Shown in pieces: positions 1 through 12,659 of a stretch of 64,000 bases of DNA. Every line of letters begins with the position of its first letter. Position 1 is the stretch's first letter. Source of the DNA: Scortum barcoo (Eukaryota; Chordata; Actinopteri; Centrarchiformes; Terapontidae). The stretch covers positions 14,981,147 to 15,045,146 of the forward strand of contig CM041552.1 in the NCBI GenBank assembly GCA_023238725.1, in the 5' to 3' direction. Below the pieces are notes generated by a model. That model searched no databases. It saw only the letters and a list, made by a program, of their open reading frames with translations, and was not told where the DNA came from. Made by a program: the position numbers and the translations under genes.

Positions 1-568
1 GATGAGAGCTAAATTAAAGGGAGAATAGACACACCCTAAAACACACACCAAAGGCTGTAATGTCCATCTCCAGTTCATTCGTAGATAAGAACTTGACCCT
101 GATAAAGCTTTATATTTAACATTGCAGCTACAAAACAGTATTTATTAATAACATTAAATAATAGAAACAATAAACAGCTGCAGGACGTGAAAAATATTGG
201 AACATATCAACATGTCTAATTCATTGAAGCATCCAGGGTTACACTGATGTGTAAAGACAGCTCTGTTTGACCACATCTGCTCCATTGTGTAAAAGCTTGC
301 TGTGAAACTTACTGACATTATATTATTGTTACAAAATATCTGTTATTCAACTAATTATTTACATGAACCTCATGACCTAAAACTGCCCTGACACCATATA
401 GGGAAATGAGGAGAACTGGGATGGTTAATATCACTTCCTCACTTTCCCTTATGGTGGCAGCACCTATGGTGTACTGCCCCCCTCACCCTCCCAGCAGCAG
501 CAGCAGCCCATTCAGAGAAGTACAGAGTCTGTAATTCAGCACTGTGCAAGTGCTGATGGGCTACTCAC

Positions 569-937
569 CGATGGAAAAGGACACCAGAGCATGAGAAAAC
601 ACAGAGTGAGTTTCTATCAAGTCTTCAGCCATCTGTGGGTGACAGAAAAAGCTGGAAAAAAAAATCAACACAGAAGTTCAGATTTAAAAGGAAACAAACA
701 GCACTCGTGTCATTTAATTTAGGAAAGAAATGTTTACGCAGAAACCAGCTAACTTCAGTGCTGATCACGAGGTTGTCAATGCCAGTCATAAAATCAACTT
801 CTTACTACATCATATATTTCAAAATCTATTCATGAGATCAGAAAATACTGGTAAAGGGTCTGACCAAGCAGCGTGGCAAAAACAAATCAAACTTGGTTAA
901 ACATGAAAAACATACATTTAAATAAGATAAAGTGAGG

Positions 938-972
<35 letters not shown>

Positions 973-1244
973 ACCGCGCCAAAAGCCAACATATATTTAT
1001 GACAAACGTATTTTAAGCAGTAACTTCCGATCGCACTAAAGGGTGGATACAAGTATCGCACTCACCACAGCACTGCCCATATCGCGGTGATGAAGCTGTG
1101 CACGACGGATGTGGAGATGTTTCTCCATTTCCACGCGTTCCTGCAGGCGGACTCGGGCATGGGCAGCTTCCCGACCCCGGCGTTGACCAGCCTGAACAGC
1201 ACCACGGAGCTCCCGGTGGTTAAAATCACTGAACCCAGCTCCAT
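569..1244 (-). CDS. tlcd2: TLC domain-containing protein 2, first two coding exons (partial, runs off left edge)
   Basis: Coding exon 1 is 1066-1244 (minus) and ends at a GTGAGT donor. Exon 2 is 569-651, with a pyrimidine-rich acceptor and a GTGAGT donor. The joined reading frame is open and gives about 87 residues: an N-terminal hydrophobic segment, the TLCD-like stretch KLPMPESACRNAWKWRNIS, then HSFITAIWAVLCFF and HPQMAEDLIETHSVFSHALV. This is the start of the TLCD1/TLCD2 family, multi-pass plasma-membrane proteins implicated in phospholipid composition and membrane fluidity. TLCD2 is preferred over TLCD1 because the human neighbour of PRPF8 is TLCD2. Later exons would lie to the left of base 1; I see none in 1-560, which reads as intron. 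The gene is head-to-head with the AIFM3-like gene. Confidence 0.78.
941..970. repeat. (TA)n microsatellite
   Basis: An uninterrupted TA run of 30 bases lies in the first tlcd2 intron. Confidence 0.95.
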
Positions 1245-3354
1245 GGCTGAAATATCTGCTTAGTAGAGGAAGACTTTCACGGGCCACAAGTGTCAACCAC
1301 ACTCCCCCTAAAAAAGAAAAAATGTGTGAGCGGTGTTTAAATAAAAAAAAAAAATAAATTAATTAAAAAAAGGCGGCGGAGACCTCAAGTGTGGCTCTGA
1401 CAGACAGACAGACAGACAGACGACTAACGAGACAACCACGTTAACATGCCGGTGTGTCCCCTATCACTTCTGCACACAAGTCATTCACTGAGGCTCACCA
1501 AACGCGAGAAATGGCGTGTTTCTTTCACGGTTATTGTCCACAGAGGTATGTAAAAAAAACACGGAGTCTGCCAGATGAGTCCCCTCCGACTGTCTGAGGT
1601 TTTTCTCTGACTGTCCCCCCTGCAGACAGCTCATGTGTGCCTGCTGGAGTTGCGCGCTGACTGTGGGCGTGTTGTGAAACTGTCCTGTTGTAAAACCTCA
1701 TCTCTGGCTTGTGTAACTTTTTTTCCTTTTTTTTTTTTTTTTTTTTTTACATCAACAGAAACCAAACAACAGCTTCTCCCCGCCCCTACTACAGAGAGGC
1801 GCGGCCAAGAGCACGTTTCATGACTGCCGTGGCGTTCAGGTGCTTTCGGTAATCACACAGTCACACACTGTAACCGTGACACTGTTCAAGAGACACTTGG
1901 TCTTTACAAAGTTGTACTTCCTTCTTGTATGATTTTCTTTCAGCTTTGTTTGTATAAGAATTGTTGAGCATTGGTTGTTGGTGAGTACAAAGAATTTCAT
2001 CACCAACAACTGTGCACTGATAAAAATTTGATTTTAAAAAGCTAAAGTCACTTAAACGTGGCAAAGAGAAAGTAAATGTTCTTCTAGTTTGCTTTATTTA
2101 CTGAGAACTTCTCAGTGATATCTCACCACTCTGATTAATTCTTTCCATGTGATGTAATATGTGCCAGATTTAGACTCTTATTTAGGCAGAATAGGAATGT
2201 AAAGCTGCCTGTATAAAGACAAACTTTTAACATCTGAAAACCTCTTTTACTGAATGAAATTTTATAATTCTCAAGATTATAAACTTATTATTATTTAGGA
2301 TACTAAAATACTGCTTTGGTTTTGCCACTGAAACTCAAGTACTGTATAGATATGAAAACATGACTGGACTTAGTAAGTAGTAGTGATGTGTCCTTTCTCT
2401 CAATATTGAAGAGCTTGGGGATAAGTGAATGATAGAAACCAGAGGCGTGAAAGCCTGAAATACCTGTTGATCAAGCCAACATACCACGAAAAACTTCCTT
2501 TTATCAGCCACAGCCTCTCAGTGATTAAATATTCACAGTCTAAGAAACAAAATGACATCTGCCAATATAATAAATTATGGTGGAAAAAACACACTGACTA
2601 GAGACTAGCTTTATTTTTGGAGCAATCAGCTACTGGCCAAAGGCACTTGCACAGAAGAAGTGTGTGTTTATATATAGTATTTTTCAACATTTTTAGCTTT
2701 GTGCAATTCAATTCCTAAATTAAATTACATTAAATTTAAATAAATAAGTAAGTAAGTGTATAATTTATTGGAGAAGACACTAGAATGTACTCGAAAGTAC
2801 TGAAGTCCTGAACATGGAGACAGAAAATTACAAAGTGCACCTGAAGGCAACGCTGCTCCTGACCAATCCTCTTCGTTGACAAATCACCGTGGATTTATGG
2901 GAATAGTAGTTTATTTCACATGTAAATAGTGAATACGTAACGCACGGCATGGTGCTTTTGATTTGGCGTAACATATATTAAATACGAGTAGTGCTTGATA
3001 TTATAACTGGATTTTGAATCATGATAAATATTTGCCTTTCCCTCTTACTTTCTTTAAGTAAAAATGAATAAAAGAAAACGGCGCTGCCCTAATTCAAGCA
3101 AGAGTCTGACCGTGAACATGAATGAGTGCTGCAATATTTGGTGAAGCAGCGCCACCATCTGGTTATGGACCATGATACACTGTGACATAAGGGTCATTTA
3201 AAGAGCAACCTGCAGGTTAGCGACCCCTGTGAATTAATACATGTATGTAAAATAATGCAGGAACTAGATTTTGCTTAAAATATATTTAAATACACACTAC
3301 AGTGACTTCTAGAGTCGTTTTTGTAACAGAATTTTACTTCCGCATCTGGGAAAA

Positions 3355-3380
3355 AAACCGAACCGGAAAGTGACGTAACA
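3355..3380. promoter_or_regulatory. Promoter-like ETS/CRE site pair
   Basis: CCGGAAAG at 3363-3370 is immediately followed by TGACGTAA at 3371-3378. An ETS-type site next to a CRE-type site is common in housekeeping promoters. No exon can be assigned to it. It could drive an unseen upstream exon of either flanking gene or a noncoding transcript, or be chance. Confidence 0.3.
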
Positions 3381-4254
3381 AAAAAGGAGAGCAGGTCAGA
3401 TTGAACAATAGAAATGAATGGATCTGAAGCTAATTTTGACACTGAATAAGTTGTAAATATTTATTCATATGCGTATGATGGACAACCGTCTTATAATTAT
3501 GAGCCTGTGAAGGCATCATGCAGAGCAGGAACAGAGCAGGATCAGCGAGAAACTGAGTTGTGTGTGGACAGGTGTTAGCTAACGATGGTTAGCACTGTGT
3601 TCACATCACAACATTGTAAAGTTTGCTATCACGTATCAGGCTATAAGAACACTAATTTTAGTTTTAGTTTAGAAATGAATATGTTTAGGGCCAAAATAAT
3701 CTATTACTCTGTTTAGTTCTTTCAATTATCCGATTTTCTCTATGAATTCAATTAAGTTTGTGGACCAGTAAAATAGAGGACATACTAAGTGTTCAGCAGA
3801 TTTTTAAACCTACAAGTCACTGCTTTTAAATCATATACTTTTATTTTTAATGTTAAATTGACTTTACCAATTTGAATAATATTAATAATAGTAAATAGTA
3901 CAGCTAAGTACAAGCATTTACATGTAGATAAATAGCAAATTGTGAGAACCCATAGTGAGACTGTCACTATCTATATCACACTGTTTGATGTCAGTAATGT
4001 GCCCCTATTCCCAAGAAAACCTGCTACACAGCTTACAGGCAGGTTGTCTGCTGGGCCCAGGGCATTCTAGGCAGGAAGCCTTTACCTTCATGTGCTGTCT
4101 GCCATCAGAGGACAGTTTCCAGAGGAAGGAAGGATTTACAAAGGTTTTGAATTGGCCTCATTTGGGTGACAGTCAATAAAAAAATCATCATAATCACATT
4201 GTCTTACTGTGTAAAAACTTTATAGGAGTATTTTATGGGTATAATACACATAAT

Positions 4255-4425
4255 TAAATAGGAATACTCGAGTAAAAGTACACAAGTCAGCAGAAAAACA
4301 AACTTCAAGTATTAATGTAAAGTATTAGTTTGGTACCTCTTGACATATTATTACATATGATATCATTAGATTATGAATACTGAAGCATCAGTGTTTTAAG
4401 TACAGTCAGCTAGTTAAAAAGGTCA
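4255..4425. repeat. Fragment of AGTAAAAGTAC-rich teleost interspersed repeat
   Basis: Short AGTAAAAGTACA-type motifs are followed by a TTAGATTATGAATACTGAAGCATCAG segment in the order seen in the fuller copies at 48637-49745 and 59060-59546. Boundaries are approximate. Confidence 0.55.
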
Positions 4426-5284
4426 AAATGCTCGCTTGCAACATTGAGAAAACTTTTTTAAAAAACAAACAGAACAGTCAATCAAACCACATCTGTGCTT
4501 GTGCCACATTAATGTCCTGTGTTATATCGCTGGTTGTGTGCAAGATAGAGGCTAACTGCCTCATCCTTGTTGATCTTCTGGCAGGCTCTGGAAAGGGGGG
4601 CAGGTGTAGTGGAAGACTCTCTCGCATCTGCTGCCATTGCAGTTGAAATTCAGGGCTACCAAGAGAGCCTGCAGAAAAAAATTGGATGTGCAGTTAACTT
4701 GTACACGTGTGAATTAAACCAGAAGTACAGACAAAAACATTGCTAAAAAAACAAATTTTTCTGGTATAGTGAGGTGACAATGCCAACTTTTACCTCTAAT
4801 TATGTGCCTTTATGTTTTGCTAAACATGTTAAATTCTGCATTACCTTTTCAAATACGTATTTTCAAACAATATTAACTTTAAATCTAAAAAAATTATTAA
4901 CCTGCAAGTTTCTCTTTAAGCAGAACGCCTCAGCTCCCAGCAGTCCTTTCTTTAAAATTTCATTCATGAAGTTGAAAGTTGAAAGCATTTAAACATGTTC
5001 TTCTTTTTTGGAAAACCTCTTTCATAGCATATTAAAAACCAACATTTATAATAATTATAAATTATAAAAATCTAAATAAATTATTAATTTTAATATATTT
5101 TCTAAGGATGTGTTGCCATATAGCTGTATTGAGTAACATAGAAAAGTAAAGTTGGTTGGTAACTCTGGTGGAGTTTCTTTTCTATTTTTTTCATTGGCTT
5201 CAACATGAATTGAAGAGCTTACATTTGAAAGGCAGGTTAAACATAGATAATCATAAACATTAGTATAGAAAAAGTACTGATAAT

Positions 5285-6060
5285 ACACTGTAAAAATACT
5301 CTATTACAAGTAAAAGTGCTGTATATTATCAGTAAGATTTACTTAAAAGTATCAAAAGTACTCATTATACATTAAAATGGTCCCTGACAGTGTTTTATTA
5401 TTATATATAATGTTTCTGGATGAATATTACTGCTGCATAAAATTTCTAAGTTGCATTTTGCTGCTGTACATGTTTAAGGTTGAGCTTATTTTAAACTCTT
5501 CGTATACTGCTGGTCTATAGTTCATCATGTTTGTTGTGTGACTTTAAAAAGTCAACCTTTCATTAAAAAGGGGTTTTCAGCTAGTGTATTTCAAGCTAAT
5601 CTAAGGAGCTTTTAAAATATTTTATTTATTTTTAAAAGTTGGAGAATTTCCTCAACTCATGAAGGAACACACCATCCTTCAGTGTATCGGTGAATAGAAA
5701 AAATGAAAAATGTACAAACAAAATACTTGGTTTTCACTGGACAAAATAACAACAATCTAAAAAATGAACTTAAGAAAAAGTTCTGCATTCAAAATTTTAC
5801 TCAAGTAAAAGTACGAAAGTATTAGCATCAACATATACTTAAAGTACTAACAGTAAAAGTATCTGCATTATTAATCTGAATCTACAAAGCAACGAATAAC
5901 TAAAGCTATCCAAAAATGTAATTTAGTAAAAAGTACAACATCCTCCACTGAAATGTAGTTGAGTGGAACAAAGTATGAAGGAGCAGAAAGTGGGAAATAC
6001 TCATGTAAAGTGCAAGTACCTATAAGTAACAGTACTTGAGTAAATGTATTTAGTTACAGG
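5285..6060. repeat. AGTAAAAGTAC-rich hAT-like non-autonomous element, probably two nested or adjacent copies
   Basis: Multiple AAGTAAAAGTAC / AAAGTATTAGCATCA / TACTTAAAGTA motifs occur at both ends, with an AT-rich middle. The family is very common in teleost genomes; its consensus ends are of CAGTGGTGGAA / TTCCACCACTG type, hence the hAT-like label (recalled, not searched). It has no coding capacity. Confidence 0.65.
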
Positions 6061-6229
6061 AGTTAGCTTGGTTAACGTAAAGTTAGCTGAAAGCCTGACA
6101 AACTGTGCTACCTGGCTAACATTACAGCCATTAGACGTTAACGTTTCGCTTTTTCTTCACCACATCACTGAAATTACTGCCAACAACAACCAGTGACGGT
6201 TGTTTATAATAGTTACTCTCAGTCTTTGT

Positions 6230-6567
6230 GACTGCTGCTGCTGTTACTCATCCTCGAGTGTCCGCAGCTGACGACCTTCCTGCACAGCCACAACCGGAGG
6301 ATGTTTGTTTCCATGTGATGCTGTCTATACTTCATACCTGTTGACAGACCATAACGTCACCTCTGCCCCTCCTCGGCTGTGGGAGGAGCTCGCGGGGCAG
6401 CACGGGCTTCCTACTGGCTGTCACGCGGGCAGTTCTGCTGCGCTCGCTCTTGAATACCCAATGTTCGCGTGCGTGTGCGCGCGCGTGCTTGTGCTGAACA
6501 CACTGATCCGCCCGCAGCGACGCTCACATCATTTCTGACCGGTGCGAGCTGGAAGAAAACAAACCGG
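6230..6567 (+). promoter_or_regulatory. GC-rich block, putative promoter and 5' noncoding exon of the AIFM3-like gene
   Basis: The sequence turns from AT-rich to CpG-rich, including alternating GTGCGTGTGCGCGCGCG. It ends with a good splice donor (AACCGG followed by GTGAGC at 6568). A noncoding first exon spliced towards the ATG at 7282 is inferred. RNA evidence would be needed to place the start site. Confidence 0.4.
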
Positions 6568-7190
6568 GTGAGCCCAGATACACAGGTGTAGCTACGTTTG
6601 ACGTTCAGAGAGACGCTCGTGTTAAAGGTGAAGCTATGAGTGATCATATTTCATGTGTCAGTGCAGGGAGACAATGGACAGAGAACACAAAATGTGCACA
6701 GTCATGCTTTTATCAGCATTTTTGGTCTTTGGCTTACATTGTTTTTGCTTCTTCGTATTGTTTGTCTGGTGTTCTTGAAGGATGTGTAAGATGCGAGTGA
6801 AATATTTGAATTTTTCAGAGCATGAAAGGCACAGAGCACAAAACATTGGCATTACTAATTGAATGTATTTATATGCAAGAAAATCTATAGATAAAACTGC
6901 AGGTACAAGTATGTTTTTACATATTAATGCCCAAAGACAAGATAATCCTTTATTTATACTTAACAGGGAATTTGCAATTTTACAAAAGGAAGATATATTA
7001 GATAAGTAAACAATTTTACCGATTGATTTCACGTTATTGCACATAGGAAATATTGATATTGCACATGAGTAAATCTTTCAGTTTGTTGTGTGTGGTCAGG
7101 AGCGTAGGGCCGGGATAACAAAGGGGAGTATACAGCACCTTCATGTGAGGAGGGCCCACAAAGAACTTGAACCTGAACTTGCACTTCACG

Positions 7191-7250
7191 CCTAACAACA
7201 GTCAGCCTAACAACAGTCAACCTAACAATAGTCAGCCTAACAATAGTCAC
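7191..7250. repeat. 15-bp tandem repeat, four copies
   Basis: The unit CCTAACAACAGTCAG (variants CCTAACAATAGTCAG/C) is repeated four times, ending 31 bases before the proposed AIFM3-like start codon. Confidence 0.9.
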
Positions 7251-7281
7251 GTTTTCTTCATGTTGATCATGTTTCGAAGGA

Positions 7282-10200
7282 ATGAATCCGTGCCAAGAAG
7301 CGGGGGCAGAGCAGGGCGAGGAGCTGACTGGCATGGTGTGTCAGGAGGCTGACCTGAAAGATGGAGAGTAAGTCACAATGCTTCTTTTTACTGGAAAAAG
7401 ATTTGATGCAGCCACAGCAAACAGTGAGAATCAGTTTGTATTTTGGAGCTTATTTTGTCTGGTTTGTTTATAAAGGATGAAGGAAGTAACAGTGGGGGAC
7501 CAGAAGGTGCTGCTTGTCCGTACTCAGGGTCAGTTCAGTGCTGTAGGAAGCCAGTGCTCTCATTACAATGCTCCTCTTGTCAAAGGTAAACCATCCTCTG
7601 GTTTGAACTCCTCAACCTCTTCTTACCAATATCTGAATGAATAACTTCTTGTAAATTAGTATTAATTGTATCTTCTCTAATAAACTAGGAGCTCTGGTCG
7701 GTAACAGAGTGAGATGTCCCTTTCACGGTGCTTGCTTTAATGTCCGGACTGGAGATATTGAGGAGTATCCAGGTCTGGACTGTCTGCCGACTTATAAAGT
7801 AAGACATGTCTGTAGAGAGAAACATTTGATAGCAATTTACTGCTTATTTCACAGGAATGAAGTTCAGATTTTAGTCATATTTGTGACAGTCTACTTGCAC
7901 ATTAATCGGTAAAATTGTCCAAACTTGAGATTTTATGTCTTTTTGCACCCAGAGATTCACCCCCTGCATGAAACAAGTTTAATCTGTAAATATACTTTTT
8001 ATATCTAATCTAAAATTTAAGTCTTACAAAGCCACACCTATTTACATATTCACTCAATCTAAGGAATATTTTGTCAGCTGTTATCACACATTTATGCTTC
8101 TGTCATTATGTTTGAAACTTTAGATTGTGTTGAATTTGCAGTGTTTAATCAAACGTTTGCAAGAAAGAGGCAAGAAAAGTACTAATTTAGGCATTCACAG
8201 TTCAGTTAACAGATGTTATTATTGTTCAGGGTACTTCCTCACTCTTTCTATACACATTTCCTATTTTTGAGAATGATGCTGTTGTCAACACTTCACCTGC
8301 TGCACATCATTGTCTAGAAACACGATTTTCGGCTATGATCTGTATAAAATACTCAAACTCTGTGACTGAAATTCTCTTGTTTTTAAACAATTTACAGGTA
8401 AAAGTTGAGGAGGGCAAGGTGTATGTTACCATCAACAAAAATGTAAGTGATGGCAAGTTAAATAGATAAAAATGACCATTTAATTTCCATTCATTTTGTG
8501 AAACAGCCCCCTGTTTGTTTGTTTCACTCAGACTCTGAAGTTGACACGGCGGGTTAAGGAGATGTGCAGCGTGGGACCAGATATCAAACACACTATTCTG
8601 CTAATAGGAGGAGGTAAGAACCACATCTAATAAACACAGAAGGTTTCACTTGGAAGTTTAACCCTCAAGTTATCAGGCAAAGACCATTTTATTTAAACTG
8701 ACCAGCGCATTTGCTGTTTCAGTATTCAGCCCAGGTATTTTGTGGCTCACAAATTCCTGCTAGTAGGACCGAAGAAAGAGACCAAGGTCTACCAAATGTA
8801 GCGGTCTAGTTTCTTTAAGCTCCATCTCTAAGTGTCCCCTCTAAAAAATTTCTTTTGTGATTTCAGGTCCTGCCTCCCTGGTTTGTGCTGAAACGCTGCG
8901 GCAGAACTGCTACCAAGGCCGAATCATAATAATAACCAAAGACAACCTGCCGCCATTTGACAAGCCCAAACTTAGCAAGGTAAGATCTCTGCAGGTGTCC
9001 TGCCTTCATGTATATTTGTTTCTAATTGCTGACCCTGCCTTGCTGAGCCTGTCGACAGCCTGTATTTAGATGTAAGTCCCCTCTTTCAGGCTATGAATGT
9101 GGACAGCAGCAGCATCCTCCTCCGGCCAGGTGACTTTTACCAACAGTATGGGATTGAGATGTGGATACAGAAGGAGGTGAGATGCGATGTATTTGTGATG
9201 TATTGGAGGAGAAAAAAACTGGTCACCCCTCTGGGCTTGTTAAGAAATGTGTCTTTTTGCACAGGTGGTGTCAGTAAAGCCAGCTGATAAGACGGTGAAG
9301 CTGAGCGACGGCTCTCTGCAGCGTTACGACCAGCTTCTCATCTCAACTGGCTGCAGGTCGGAGCTGCTTAGATTGTTCTCCTGAAACTCGGGTGTTCATT
9401 GACTCATTGAGCGCACACAGAAACATTCATGAATAAATATTTATGGTTTCCATGTCACAACAGCAACATACAGTAAAAGTCGTTGTTTTGCTGACAGAGC
9501 TCGGCCGCTCAGCTGTCCCGGTTCGGACCTGAAGGGAGTGAAGTTACTGCAGAGTTATGAAGATGCCAAAGAGATTCACAGCTCCTGTCTGGGCCAGAAA
9601 GCTGTCGTAATTGGAACCTCCTTCATAGGTTATCAGAATAAGTTTCTCTTAATATCACAAAGGAACTTGGATTGTTCACCTTCACAGAAACAGACTTGGA
9701 GGTTATAACAGGTTGACTTGACGCTCCATTTGGGGGGGGGGTCATTTTCTCATTCGTAGCTGCCTCCCTCTATATTAAATAAGTTGTTTAAATATTGACA
9801 CTGCAAGATAAAGCTACTTTGCACCACCAGTATTGCTCTGTGTTTTTCATTAACTCAATAGGTATGGAGGTGGCGTCTTACTTGTCAGACAAAGCTGCTA
9901 GCGTGGCCGTGGTTGGCACCGGCAGATACCCCTACGAGCGATCTCTGGGGCCAGAGATTGGCAAAATGAATATGCAAGTAAGAAACGGTAACTGCTGAAT
10001 GTAATTTTATTAGCTTTGATTCAACGAAACAAACTTTAAAACACAGTTTCTCCTTTTTAAGATGTTGGAAGAACACAGTGTGAAGTTCTACATGAATGAT
10101 GATGCTGTCACTGAGATCAAAGGGGAGGGTGAAAAGGTAACTGCGCTTTAACTTTATTTGCATAGCCCCTTTTCACAGCAGACATTTTGACTTGTCATGG

Positions 10201-12422
10201 AAGGGAAAGCACAGGTGTAACTAATAACATTAGTCCCATTAAACCTGTGACGGTGAGCCAGCAGCAGCATGACAACCGGACCCTGAAACTGAAGCAGCAG
10301 CTAAATGGAATTCAGCCATCATTAAATTTATTATTAACAACTGAGCTTAGGCTGTTACCAGTCCAAGAAGTATGAAAATTTGAAAATGTGCTGCATCAAA
10401 CCTACTGTGTACCTGAAATGTATATACTGTTATTTTAGGTTTTTTTTTTTAGTCTTTTAATTAGTTTTTTCTTCAGGTGAAGGAGGTGGTGCTGAAGAGT
10501 GGCACAGTCCTGGAAGCGGATGTGGTGATTGCTGGAATCGGTAAATTCATTATTCTACCTCAAACTGCTGGAATATTCACTTTTTAACATGCTAACATTT
10601 TAATGAGGAGTGCTAATGGTTTGTTAGCATTGCAAACACTATTCTGACATTTCACATCCTTTCCTGCCAAAAGTCACACACAGAAATCTGTTTTTCAGGT
10701 GTAATCCCCAATTCAGACTTCTTGGCAGGAAGCCAGCTGGAAGTGGATTCAAGGAAAGCTGTCATAGTTGACAAGGTAACACACAGACTTTGATATTGAC
10801 AGAGCATATAATGAAGCATAAACGTGGCTTAATGCTCTACATTTATGACTTTGTCTGTTGGAAACATAAATATATATGTACATTATCTGAGTCCTTCAGC
10901 TAATTGTGTCCCGCTGACTGAAATGAAAATACTGTAGATAGATATACTTTATTGATCCCAAGCTGGGAAATTACAGTGTCTTATATAGTGTATATACGTG
11001 TCTTTGTAAGCCTTATGTTGAGGCCCTTGCTCTGAACTCCTTTATCATTTCCAACAGTTCATGAGGACCAATATACCAGATATTTTTGGTGCTGGGGATG
11101 TTACATCCTTCCCTCTGACCATTCGTGGGGACCAAAGGGTCAACATTGGTCACTGGCAAATGTCACAAGCTCATGGTAAAAAGGCAGAAGAATCAATTAA
11201 TTTTAATCCAGTCAAGAACATGTTATAGGTAAAAACAATATTATGTTTTTTTGTTTTGTTTTTTTTTAACCTCAGGAAGAGTAGCTGCCCTAAACATGCT
11301 GAAGAAACCGACCAAAATTGAGTCAGTTCCTTTCTTCTGGACTGTGTTGCTTGGGAAGAGCATCAGATACGCAGGTAAATATTATTGAGAAAATGATCAC
11401 CCTTACATCAGAACATTTTAACTCAGGCTGTATTGATTCACATCTCCCCTCTCTCGTTTCCTCATTCTAGGCTATGGGGAGGGATACACAGAAATCATAT
11501 TCAAAGGCAAAGTGGAAGAGAGGAAATTCCTGGCCTTTTACATAAAGTGAGCAGCTGTGGAATGACCCCTGATTCAGCTGAATATGAACGTAAGCTATTT
11601 CTGCTGGATTGCTTTCACATCTCCTTTTGTCAACAGAGACGAGGTGGTGGTAGCTGCTGCCAGCTTGATGTTCGACCCTGCTGTGGCTCGTCTTGCAGAG
11701 ATGATGGCTACAGGCCAGACCGTAACAAAGGCACAAGCTCAGTGAGTGTCATCCTGCATCAACACAAATGTGACCATGTCTGTGTGGACATTAAATACAT
11801 GAAATAACAACAAATTCCTTGGTTGTGGTATTGGTTAGGTTATGTCATTCTTATAATTTATTTCTGGCAATGACTAGATTTGGTCACTTGGGGGCAGCAG
11901 AAACAAGTTTTGAACACAACATTGATGTACAGTATCATCATCTTTTTAAACCAGCTCTATGTAGTTTGTAACTGGTTAGAAAACGGTCTCAGTTTAATGC
12001 TGATGCCTCTGTATGACCTACACAGGCAAAAAAAATCAACATAAAAAAGATTGGCTCTTCGTAAGAGTGAACTAAGCTGTCATCAATGAGCAACACCTTT
12101 AATTTTAAAAAAGGTCAATTGATCCATTGTTAATATGGAAAATAGCTTTAAATATGAACTGTTACACTGTAAGTCAGTTGGTATGGGCATGACAGAGACC
12201 TAGAGGACATTAAAGTCATTTGTTTGAATGACTTTAACGTTATCTAGGAATGTAAATAACTTACTTACTAACTACTAACTTAGTGCATGTTATATCACAT
12301 ATAACATTATATCCCAAATGACAGGATGAGACTCAAAACCTGGGTACTGCTCTCAGTTGAATATTTTTTTCTCACTACCTTCTCTGTACAGAGCGGATGA
12401 CCTGAGCTGGCTTCAGATGTAA
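7282..12422 (+). CDS. Apoptosis-inducing factor 3-like (AIFM3/AIFM4 family) Rieske-FAD oxidoreductase
   Basis: Eighteen exons join in frame to 538 aa: 7282-7367, 7476-7585, 7689-7798, 8398-8442, 8532-8613, 8867-8979, 9090-9176, 9265-9356, 9498-9628, 9862-9977, 10062-10136, 10477-10540, 10699-10775, 11058-11175, 11276-11374, 11471-11546, 11637-11741, 12392-12422. Residues 30-95 form a Rieske [2Fe-2S] domain with ligands Cys56, His58, Cys75 and His78. A pyridine nucleotide-disulphide reductase fold follows: FAD motif ILLIGGGPASLV, NAD-binding VVIGTSFIGMEVA, FAD motif IFGAGDVTSFP. The C-terminal domain is AIFM3-like (VPFFWTVLLGKSIRYAGYGEG). Family members are predicted flavoprotein oxidoreductases; human AIFM3 is linked to mitochondria and caspase-dependent death. 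The N-terminus is much shorter than human AIFM3, so this is probably a fish paralogue (aifm4-type) rather than aifm3; the paralogue is not resolved. The start is the first in-frame ATG before the exon 1 donor. Confidence 0.88.
10936..10985 (-). repeat. 3' end of a fish LINE (TACTTTATTGATCCC tail)
   Basis: GATAGATATACTTTATTGATCCC followed by GGGAAATTACAG is the reverse complement of the AATAAAGTATCTATC 3' end common to many teleost non-LTR elements. It lies in an AIFM3-like intron. Confidence 0.6.
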
Positions 12423-12636
12423 CCAGGGGTCTGCTTCAGGAGTGACGAAAGTCAGTGATGAAAGATGTCGCCTCTCTCTTTATAGTATATAATAGTATTT
12501 TTCATACTATTTTTACCCACTTAAAATATTATAAATATAAATATATAGAACACACACACCACCACTCCACTCGTCTTAGCTACAATAAATTACCAATAGC
12601 TAAATTACCAATTTCGTCATGTGAAAACATGATGAC

Positions 12637-12642
12637 AATAAA
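12637..12642 (+). terminator. Polyadenylation signal of the AIFM3-like gene
   Basis: AATAAA lies 215 bases downstream of the TAA stop. An earlier overlapping candidate (ACAATAAATT) occurs at about 12583. Confidence 0.5.
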
Positions 12643-12659
12643 TGATTCTTGATTCTTGT

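Larger units (their letters stand above)
1245..7281. other. Intergenic region between tlcd2 and the AIFM3-like gene; no gene seen
   Basis: About 6 kb of mostly AT-rich sequence separates the two divergent genes. It contains a (CAGA)n run near 1401-1421, poly-T near 1728-1750, AGTAAAAGTAC-type repeats (listed separately), an ETS/CRE-like site pair near 3363-3378 and a GC-rich block at about 6230-6567. Open frames in this stretch are short, lack splice context and resemble no family I know. Confidence 0.6.

Noticed and set aside
1..560. Further tlcd2 exons or mir-22 (near TLCD2 in human)
   Set aside because: No TLC-domain frame with splice sites and no mir-22 mature sequence found on either strand in this stretch.
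6658..7044. 128-codon minus-strand frame upstream of the AIFM3-like gene
   Set aside because: No family resemblance and no splice or promoter context.
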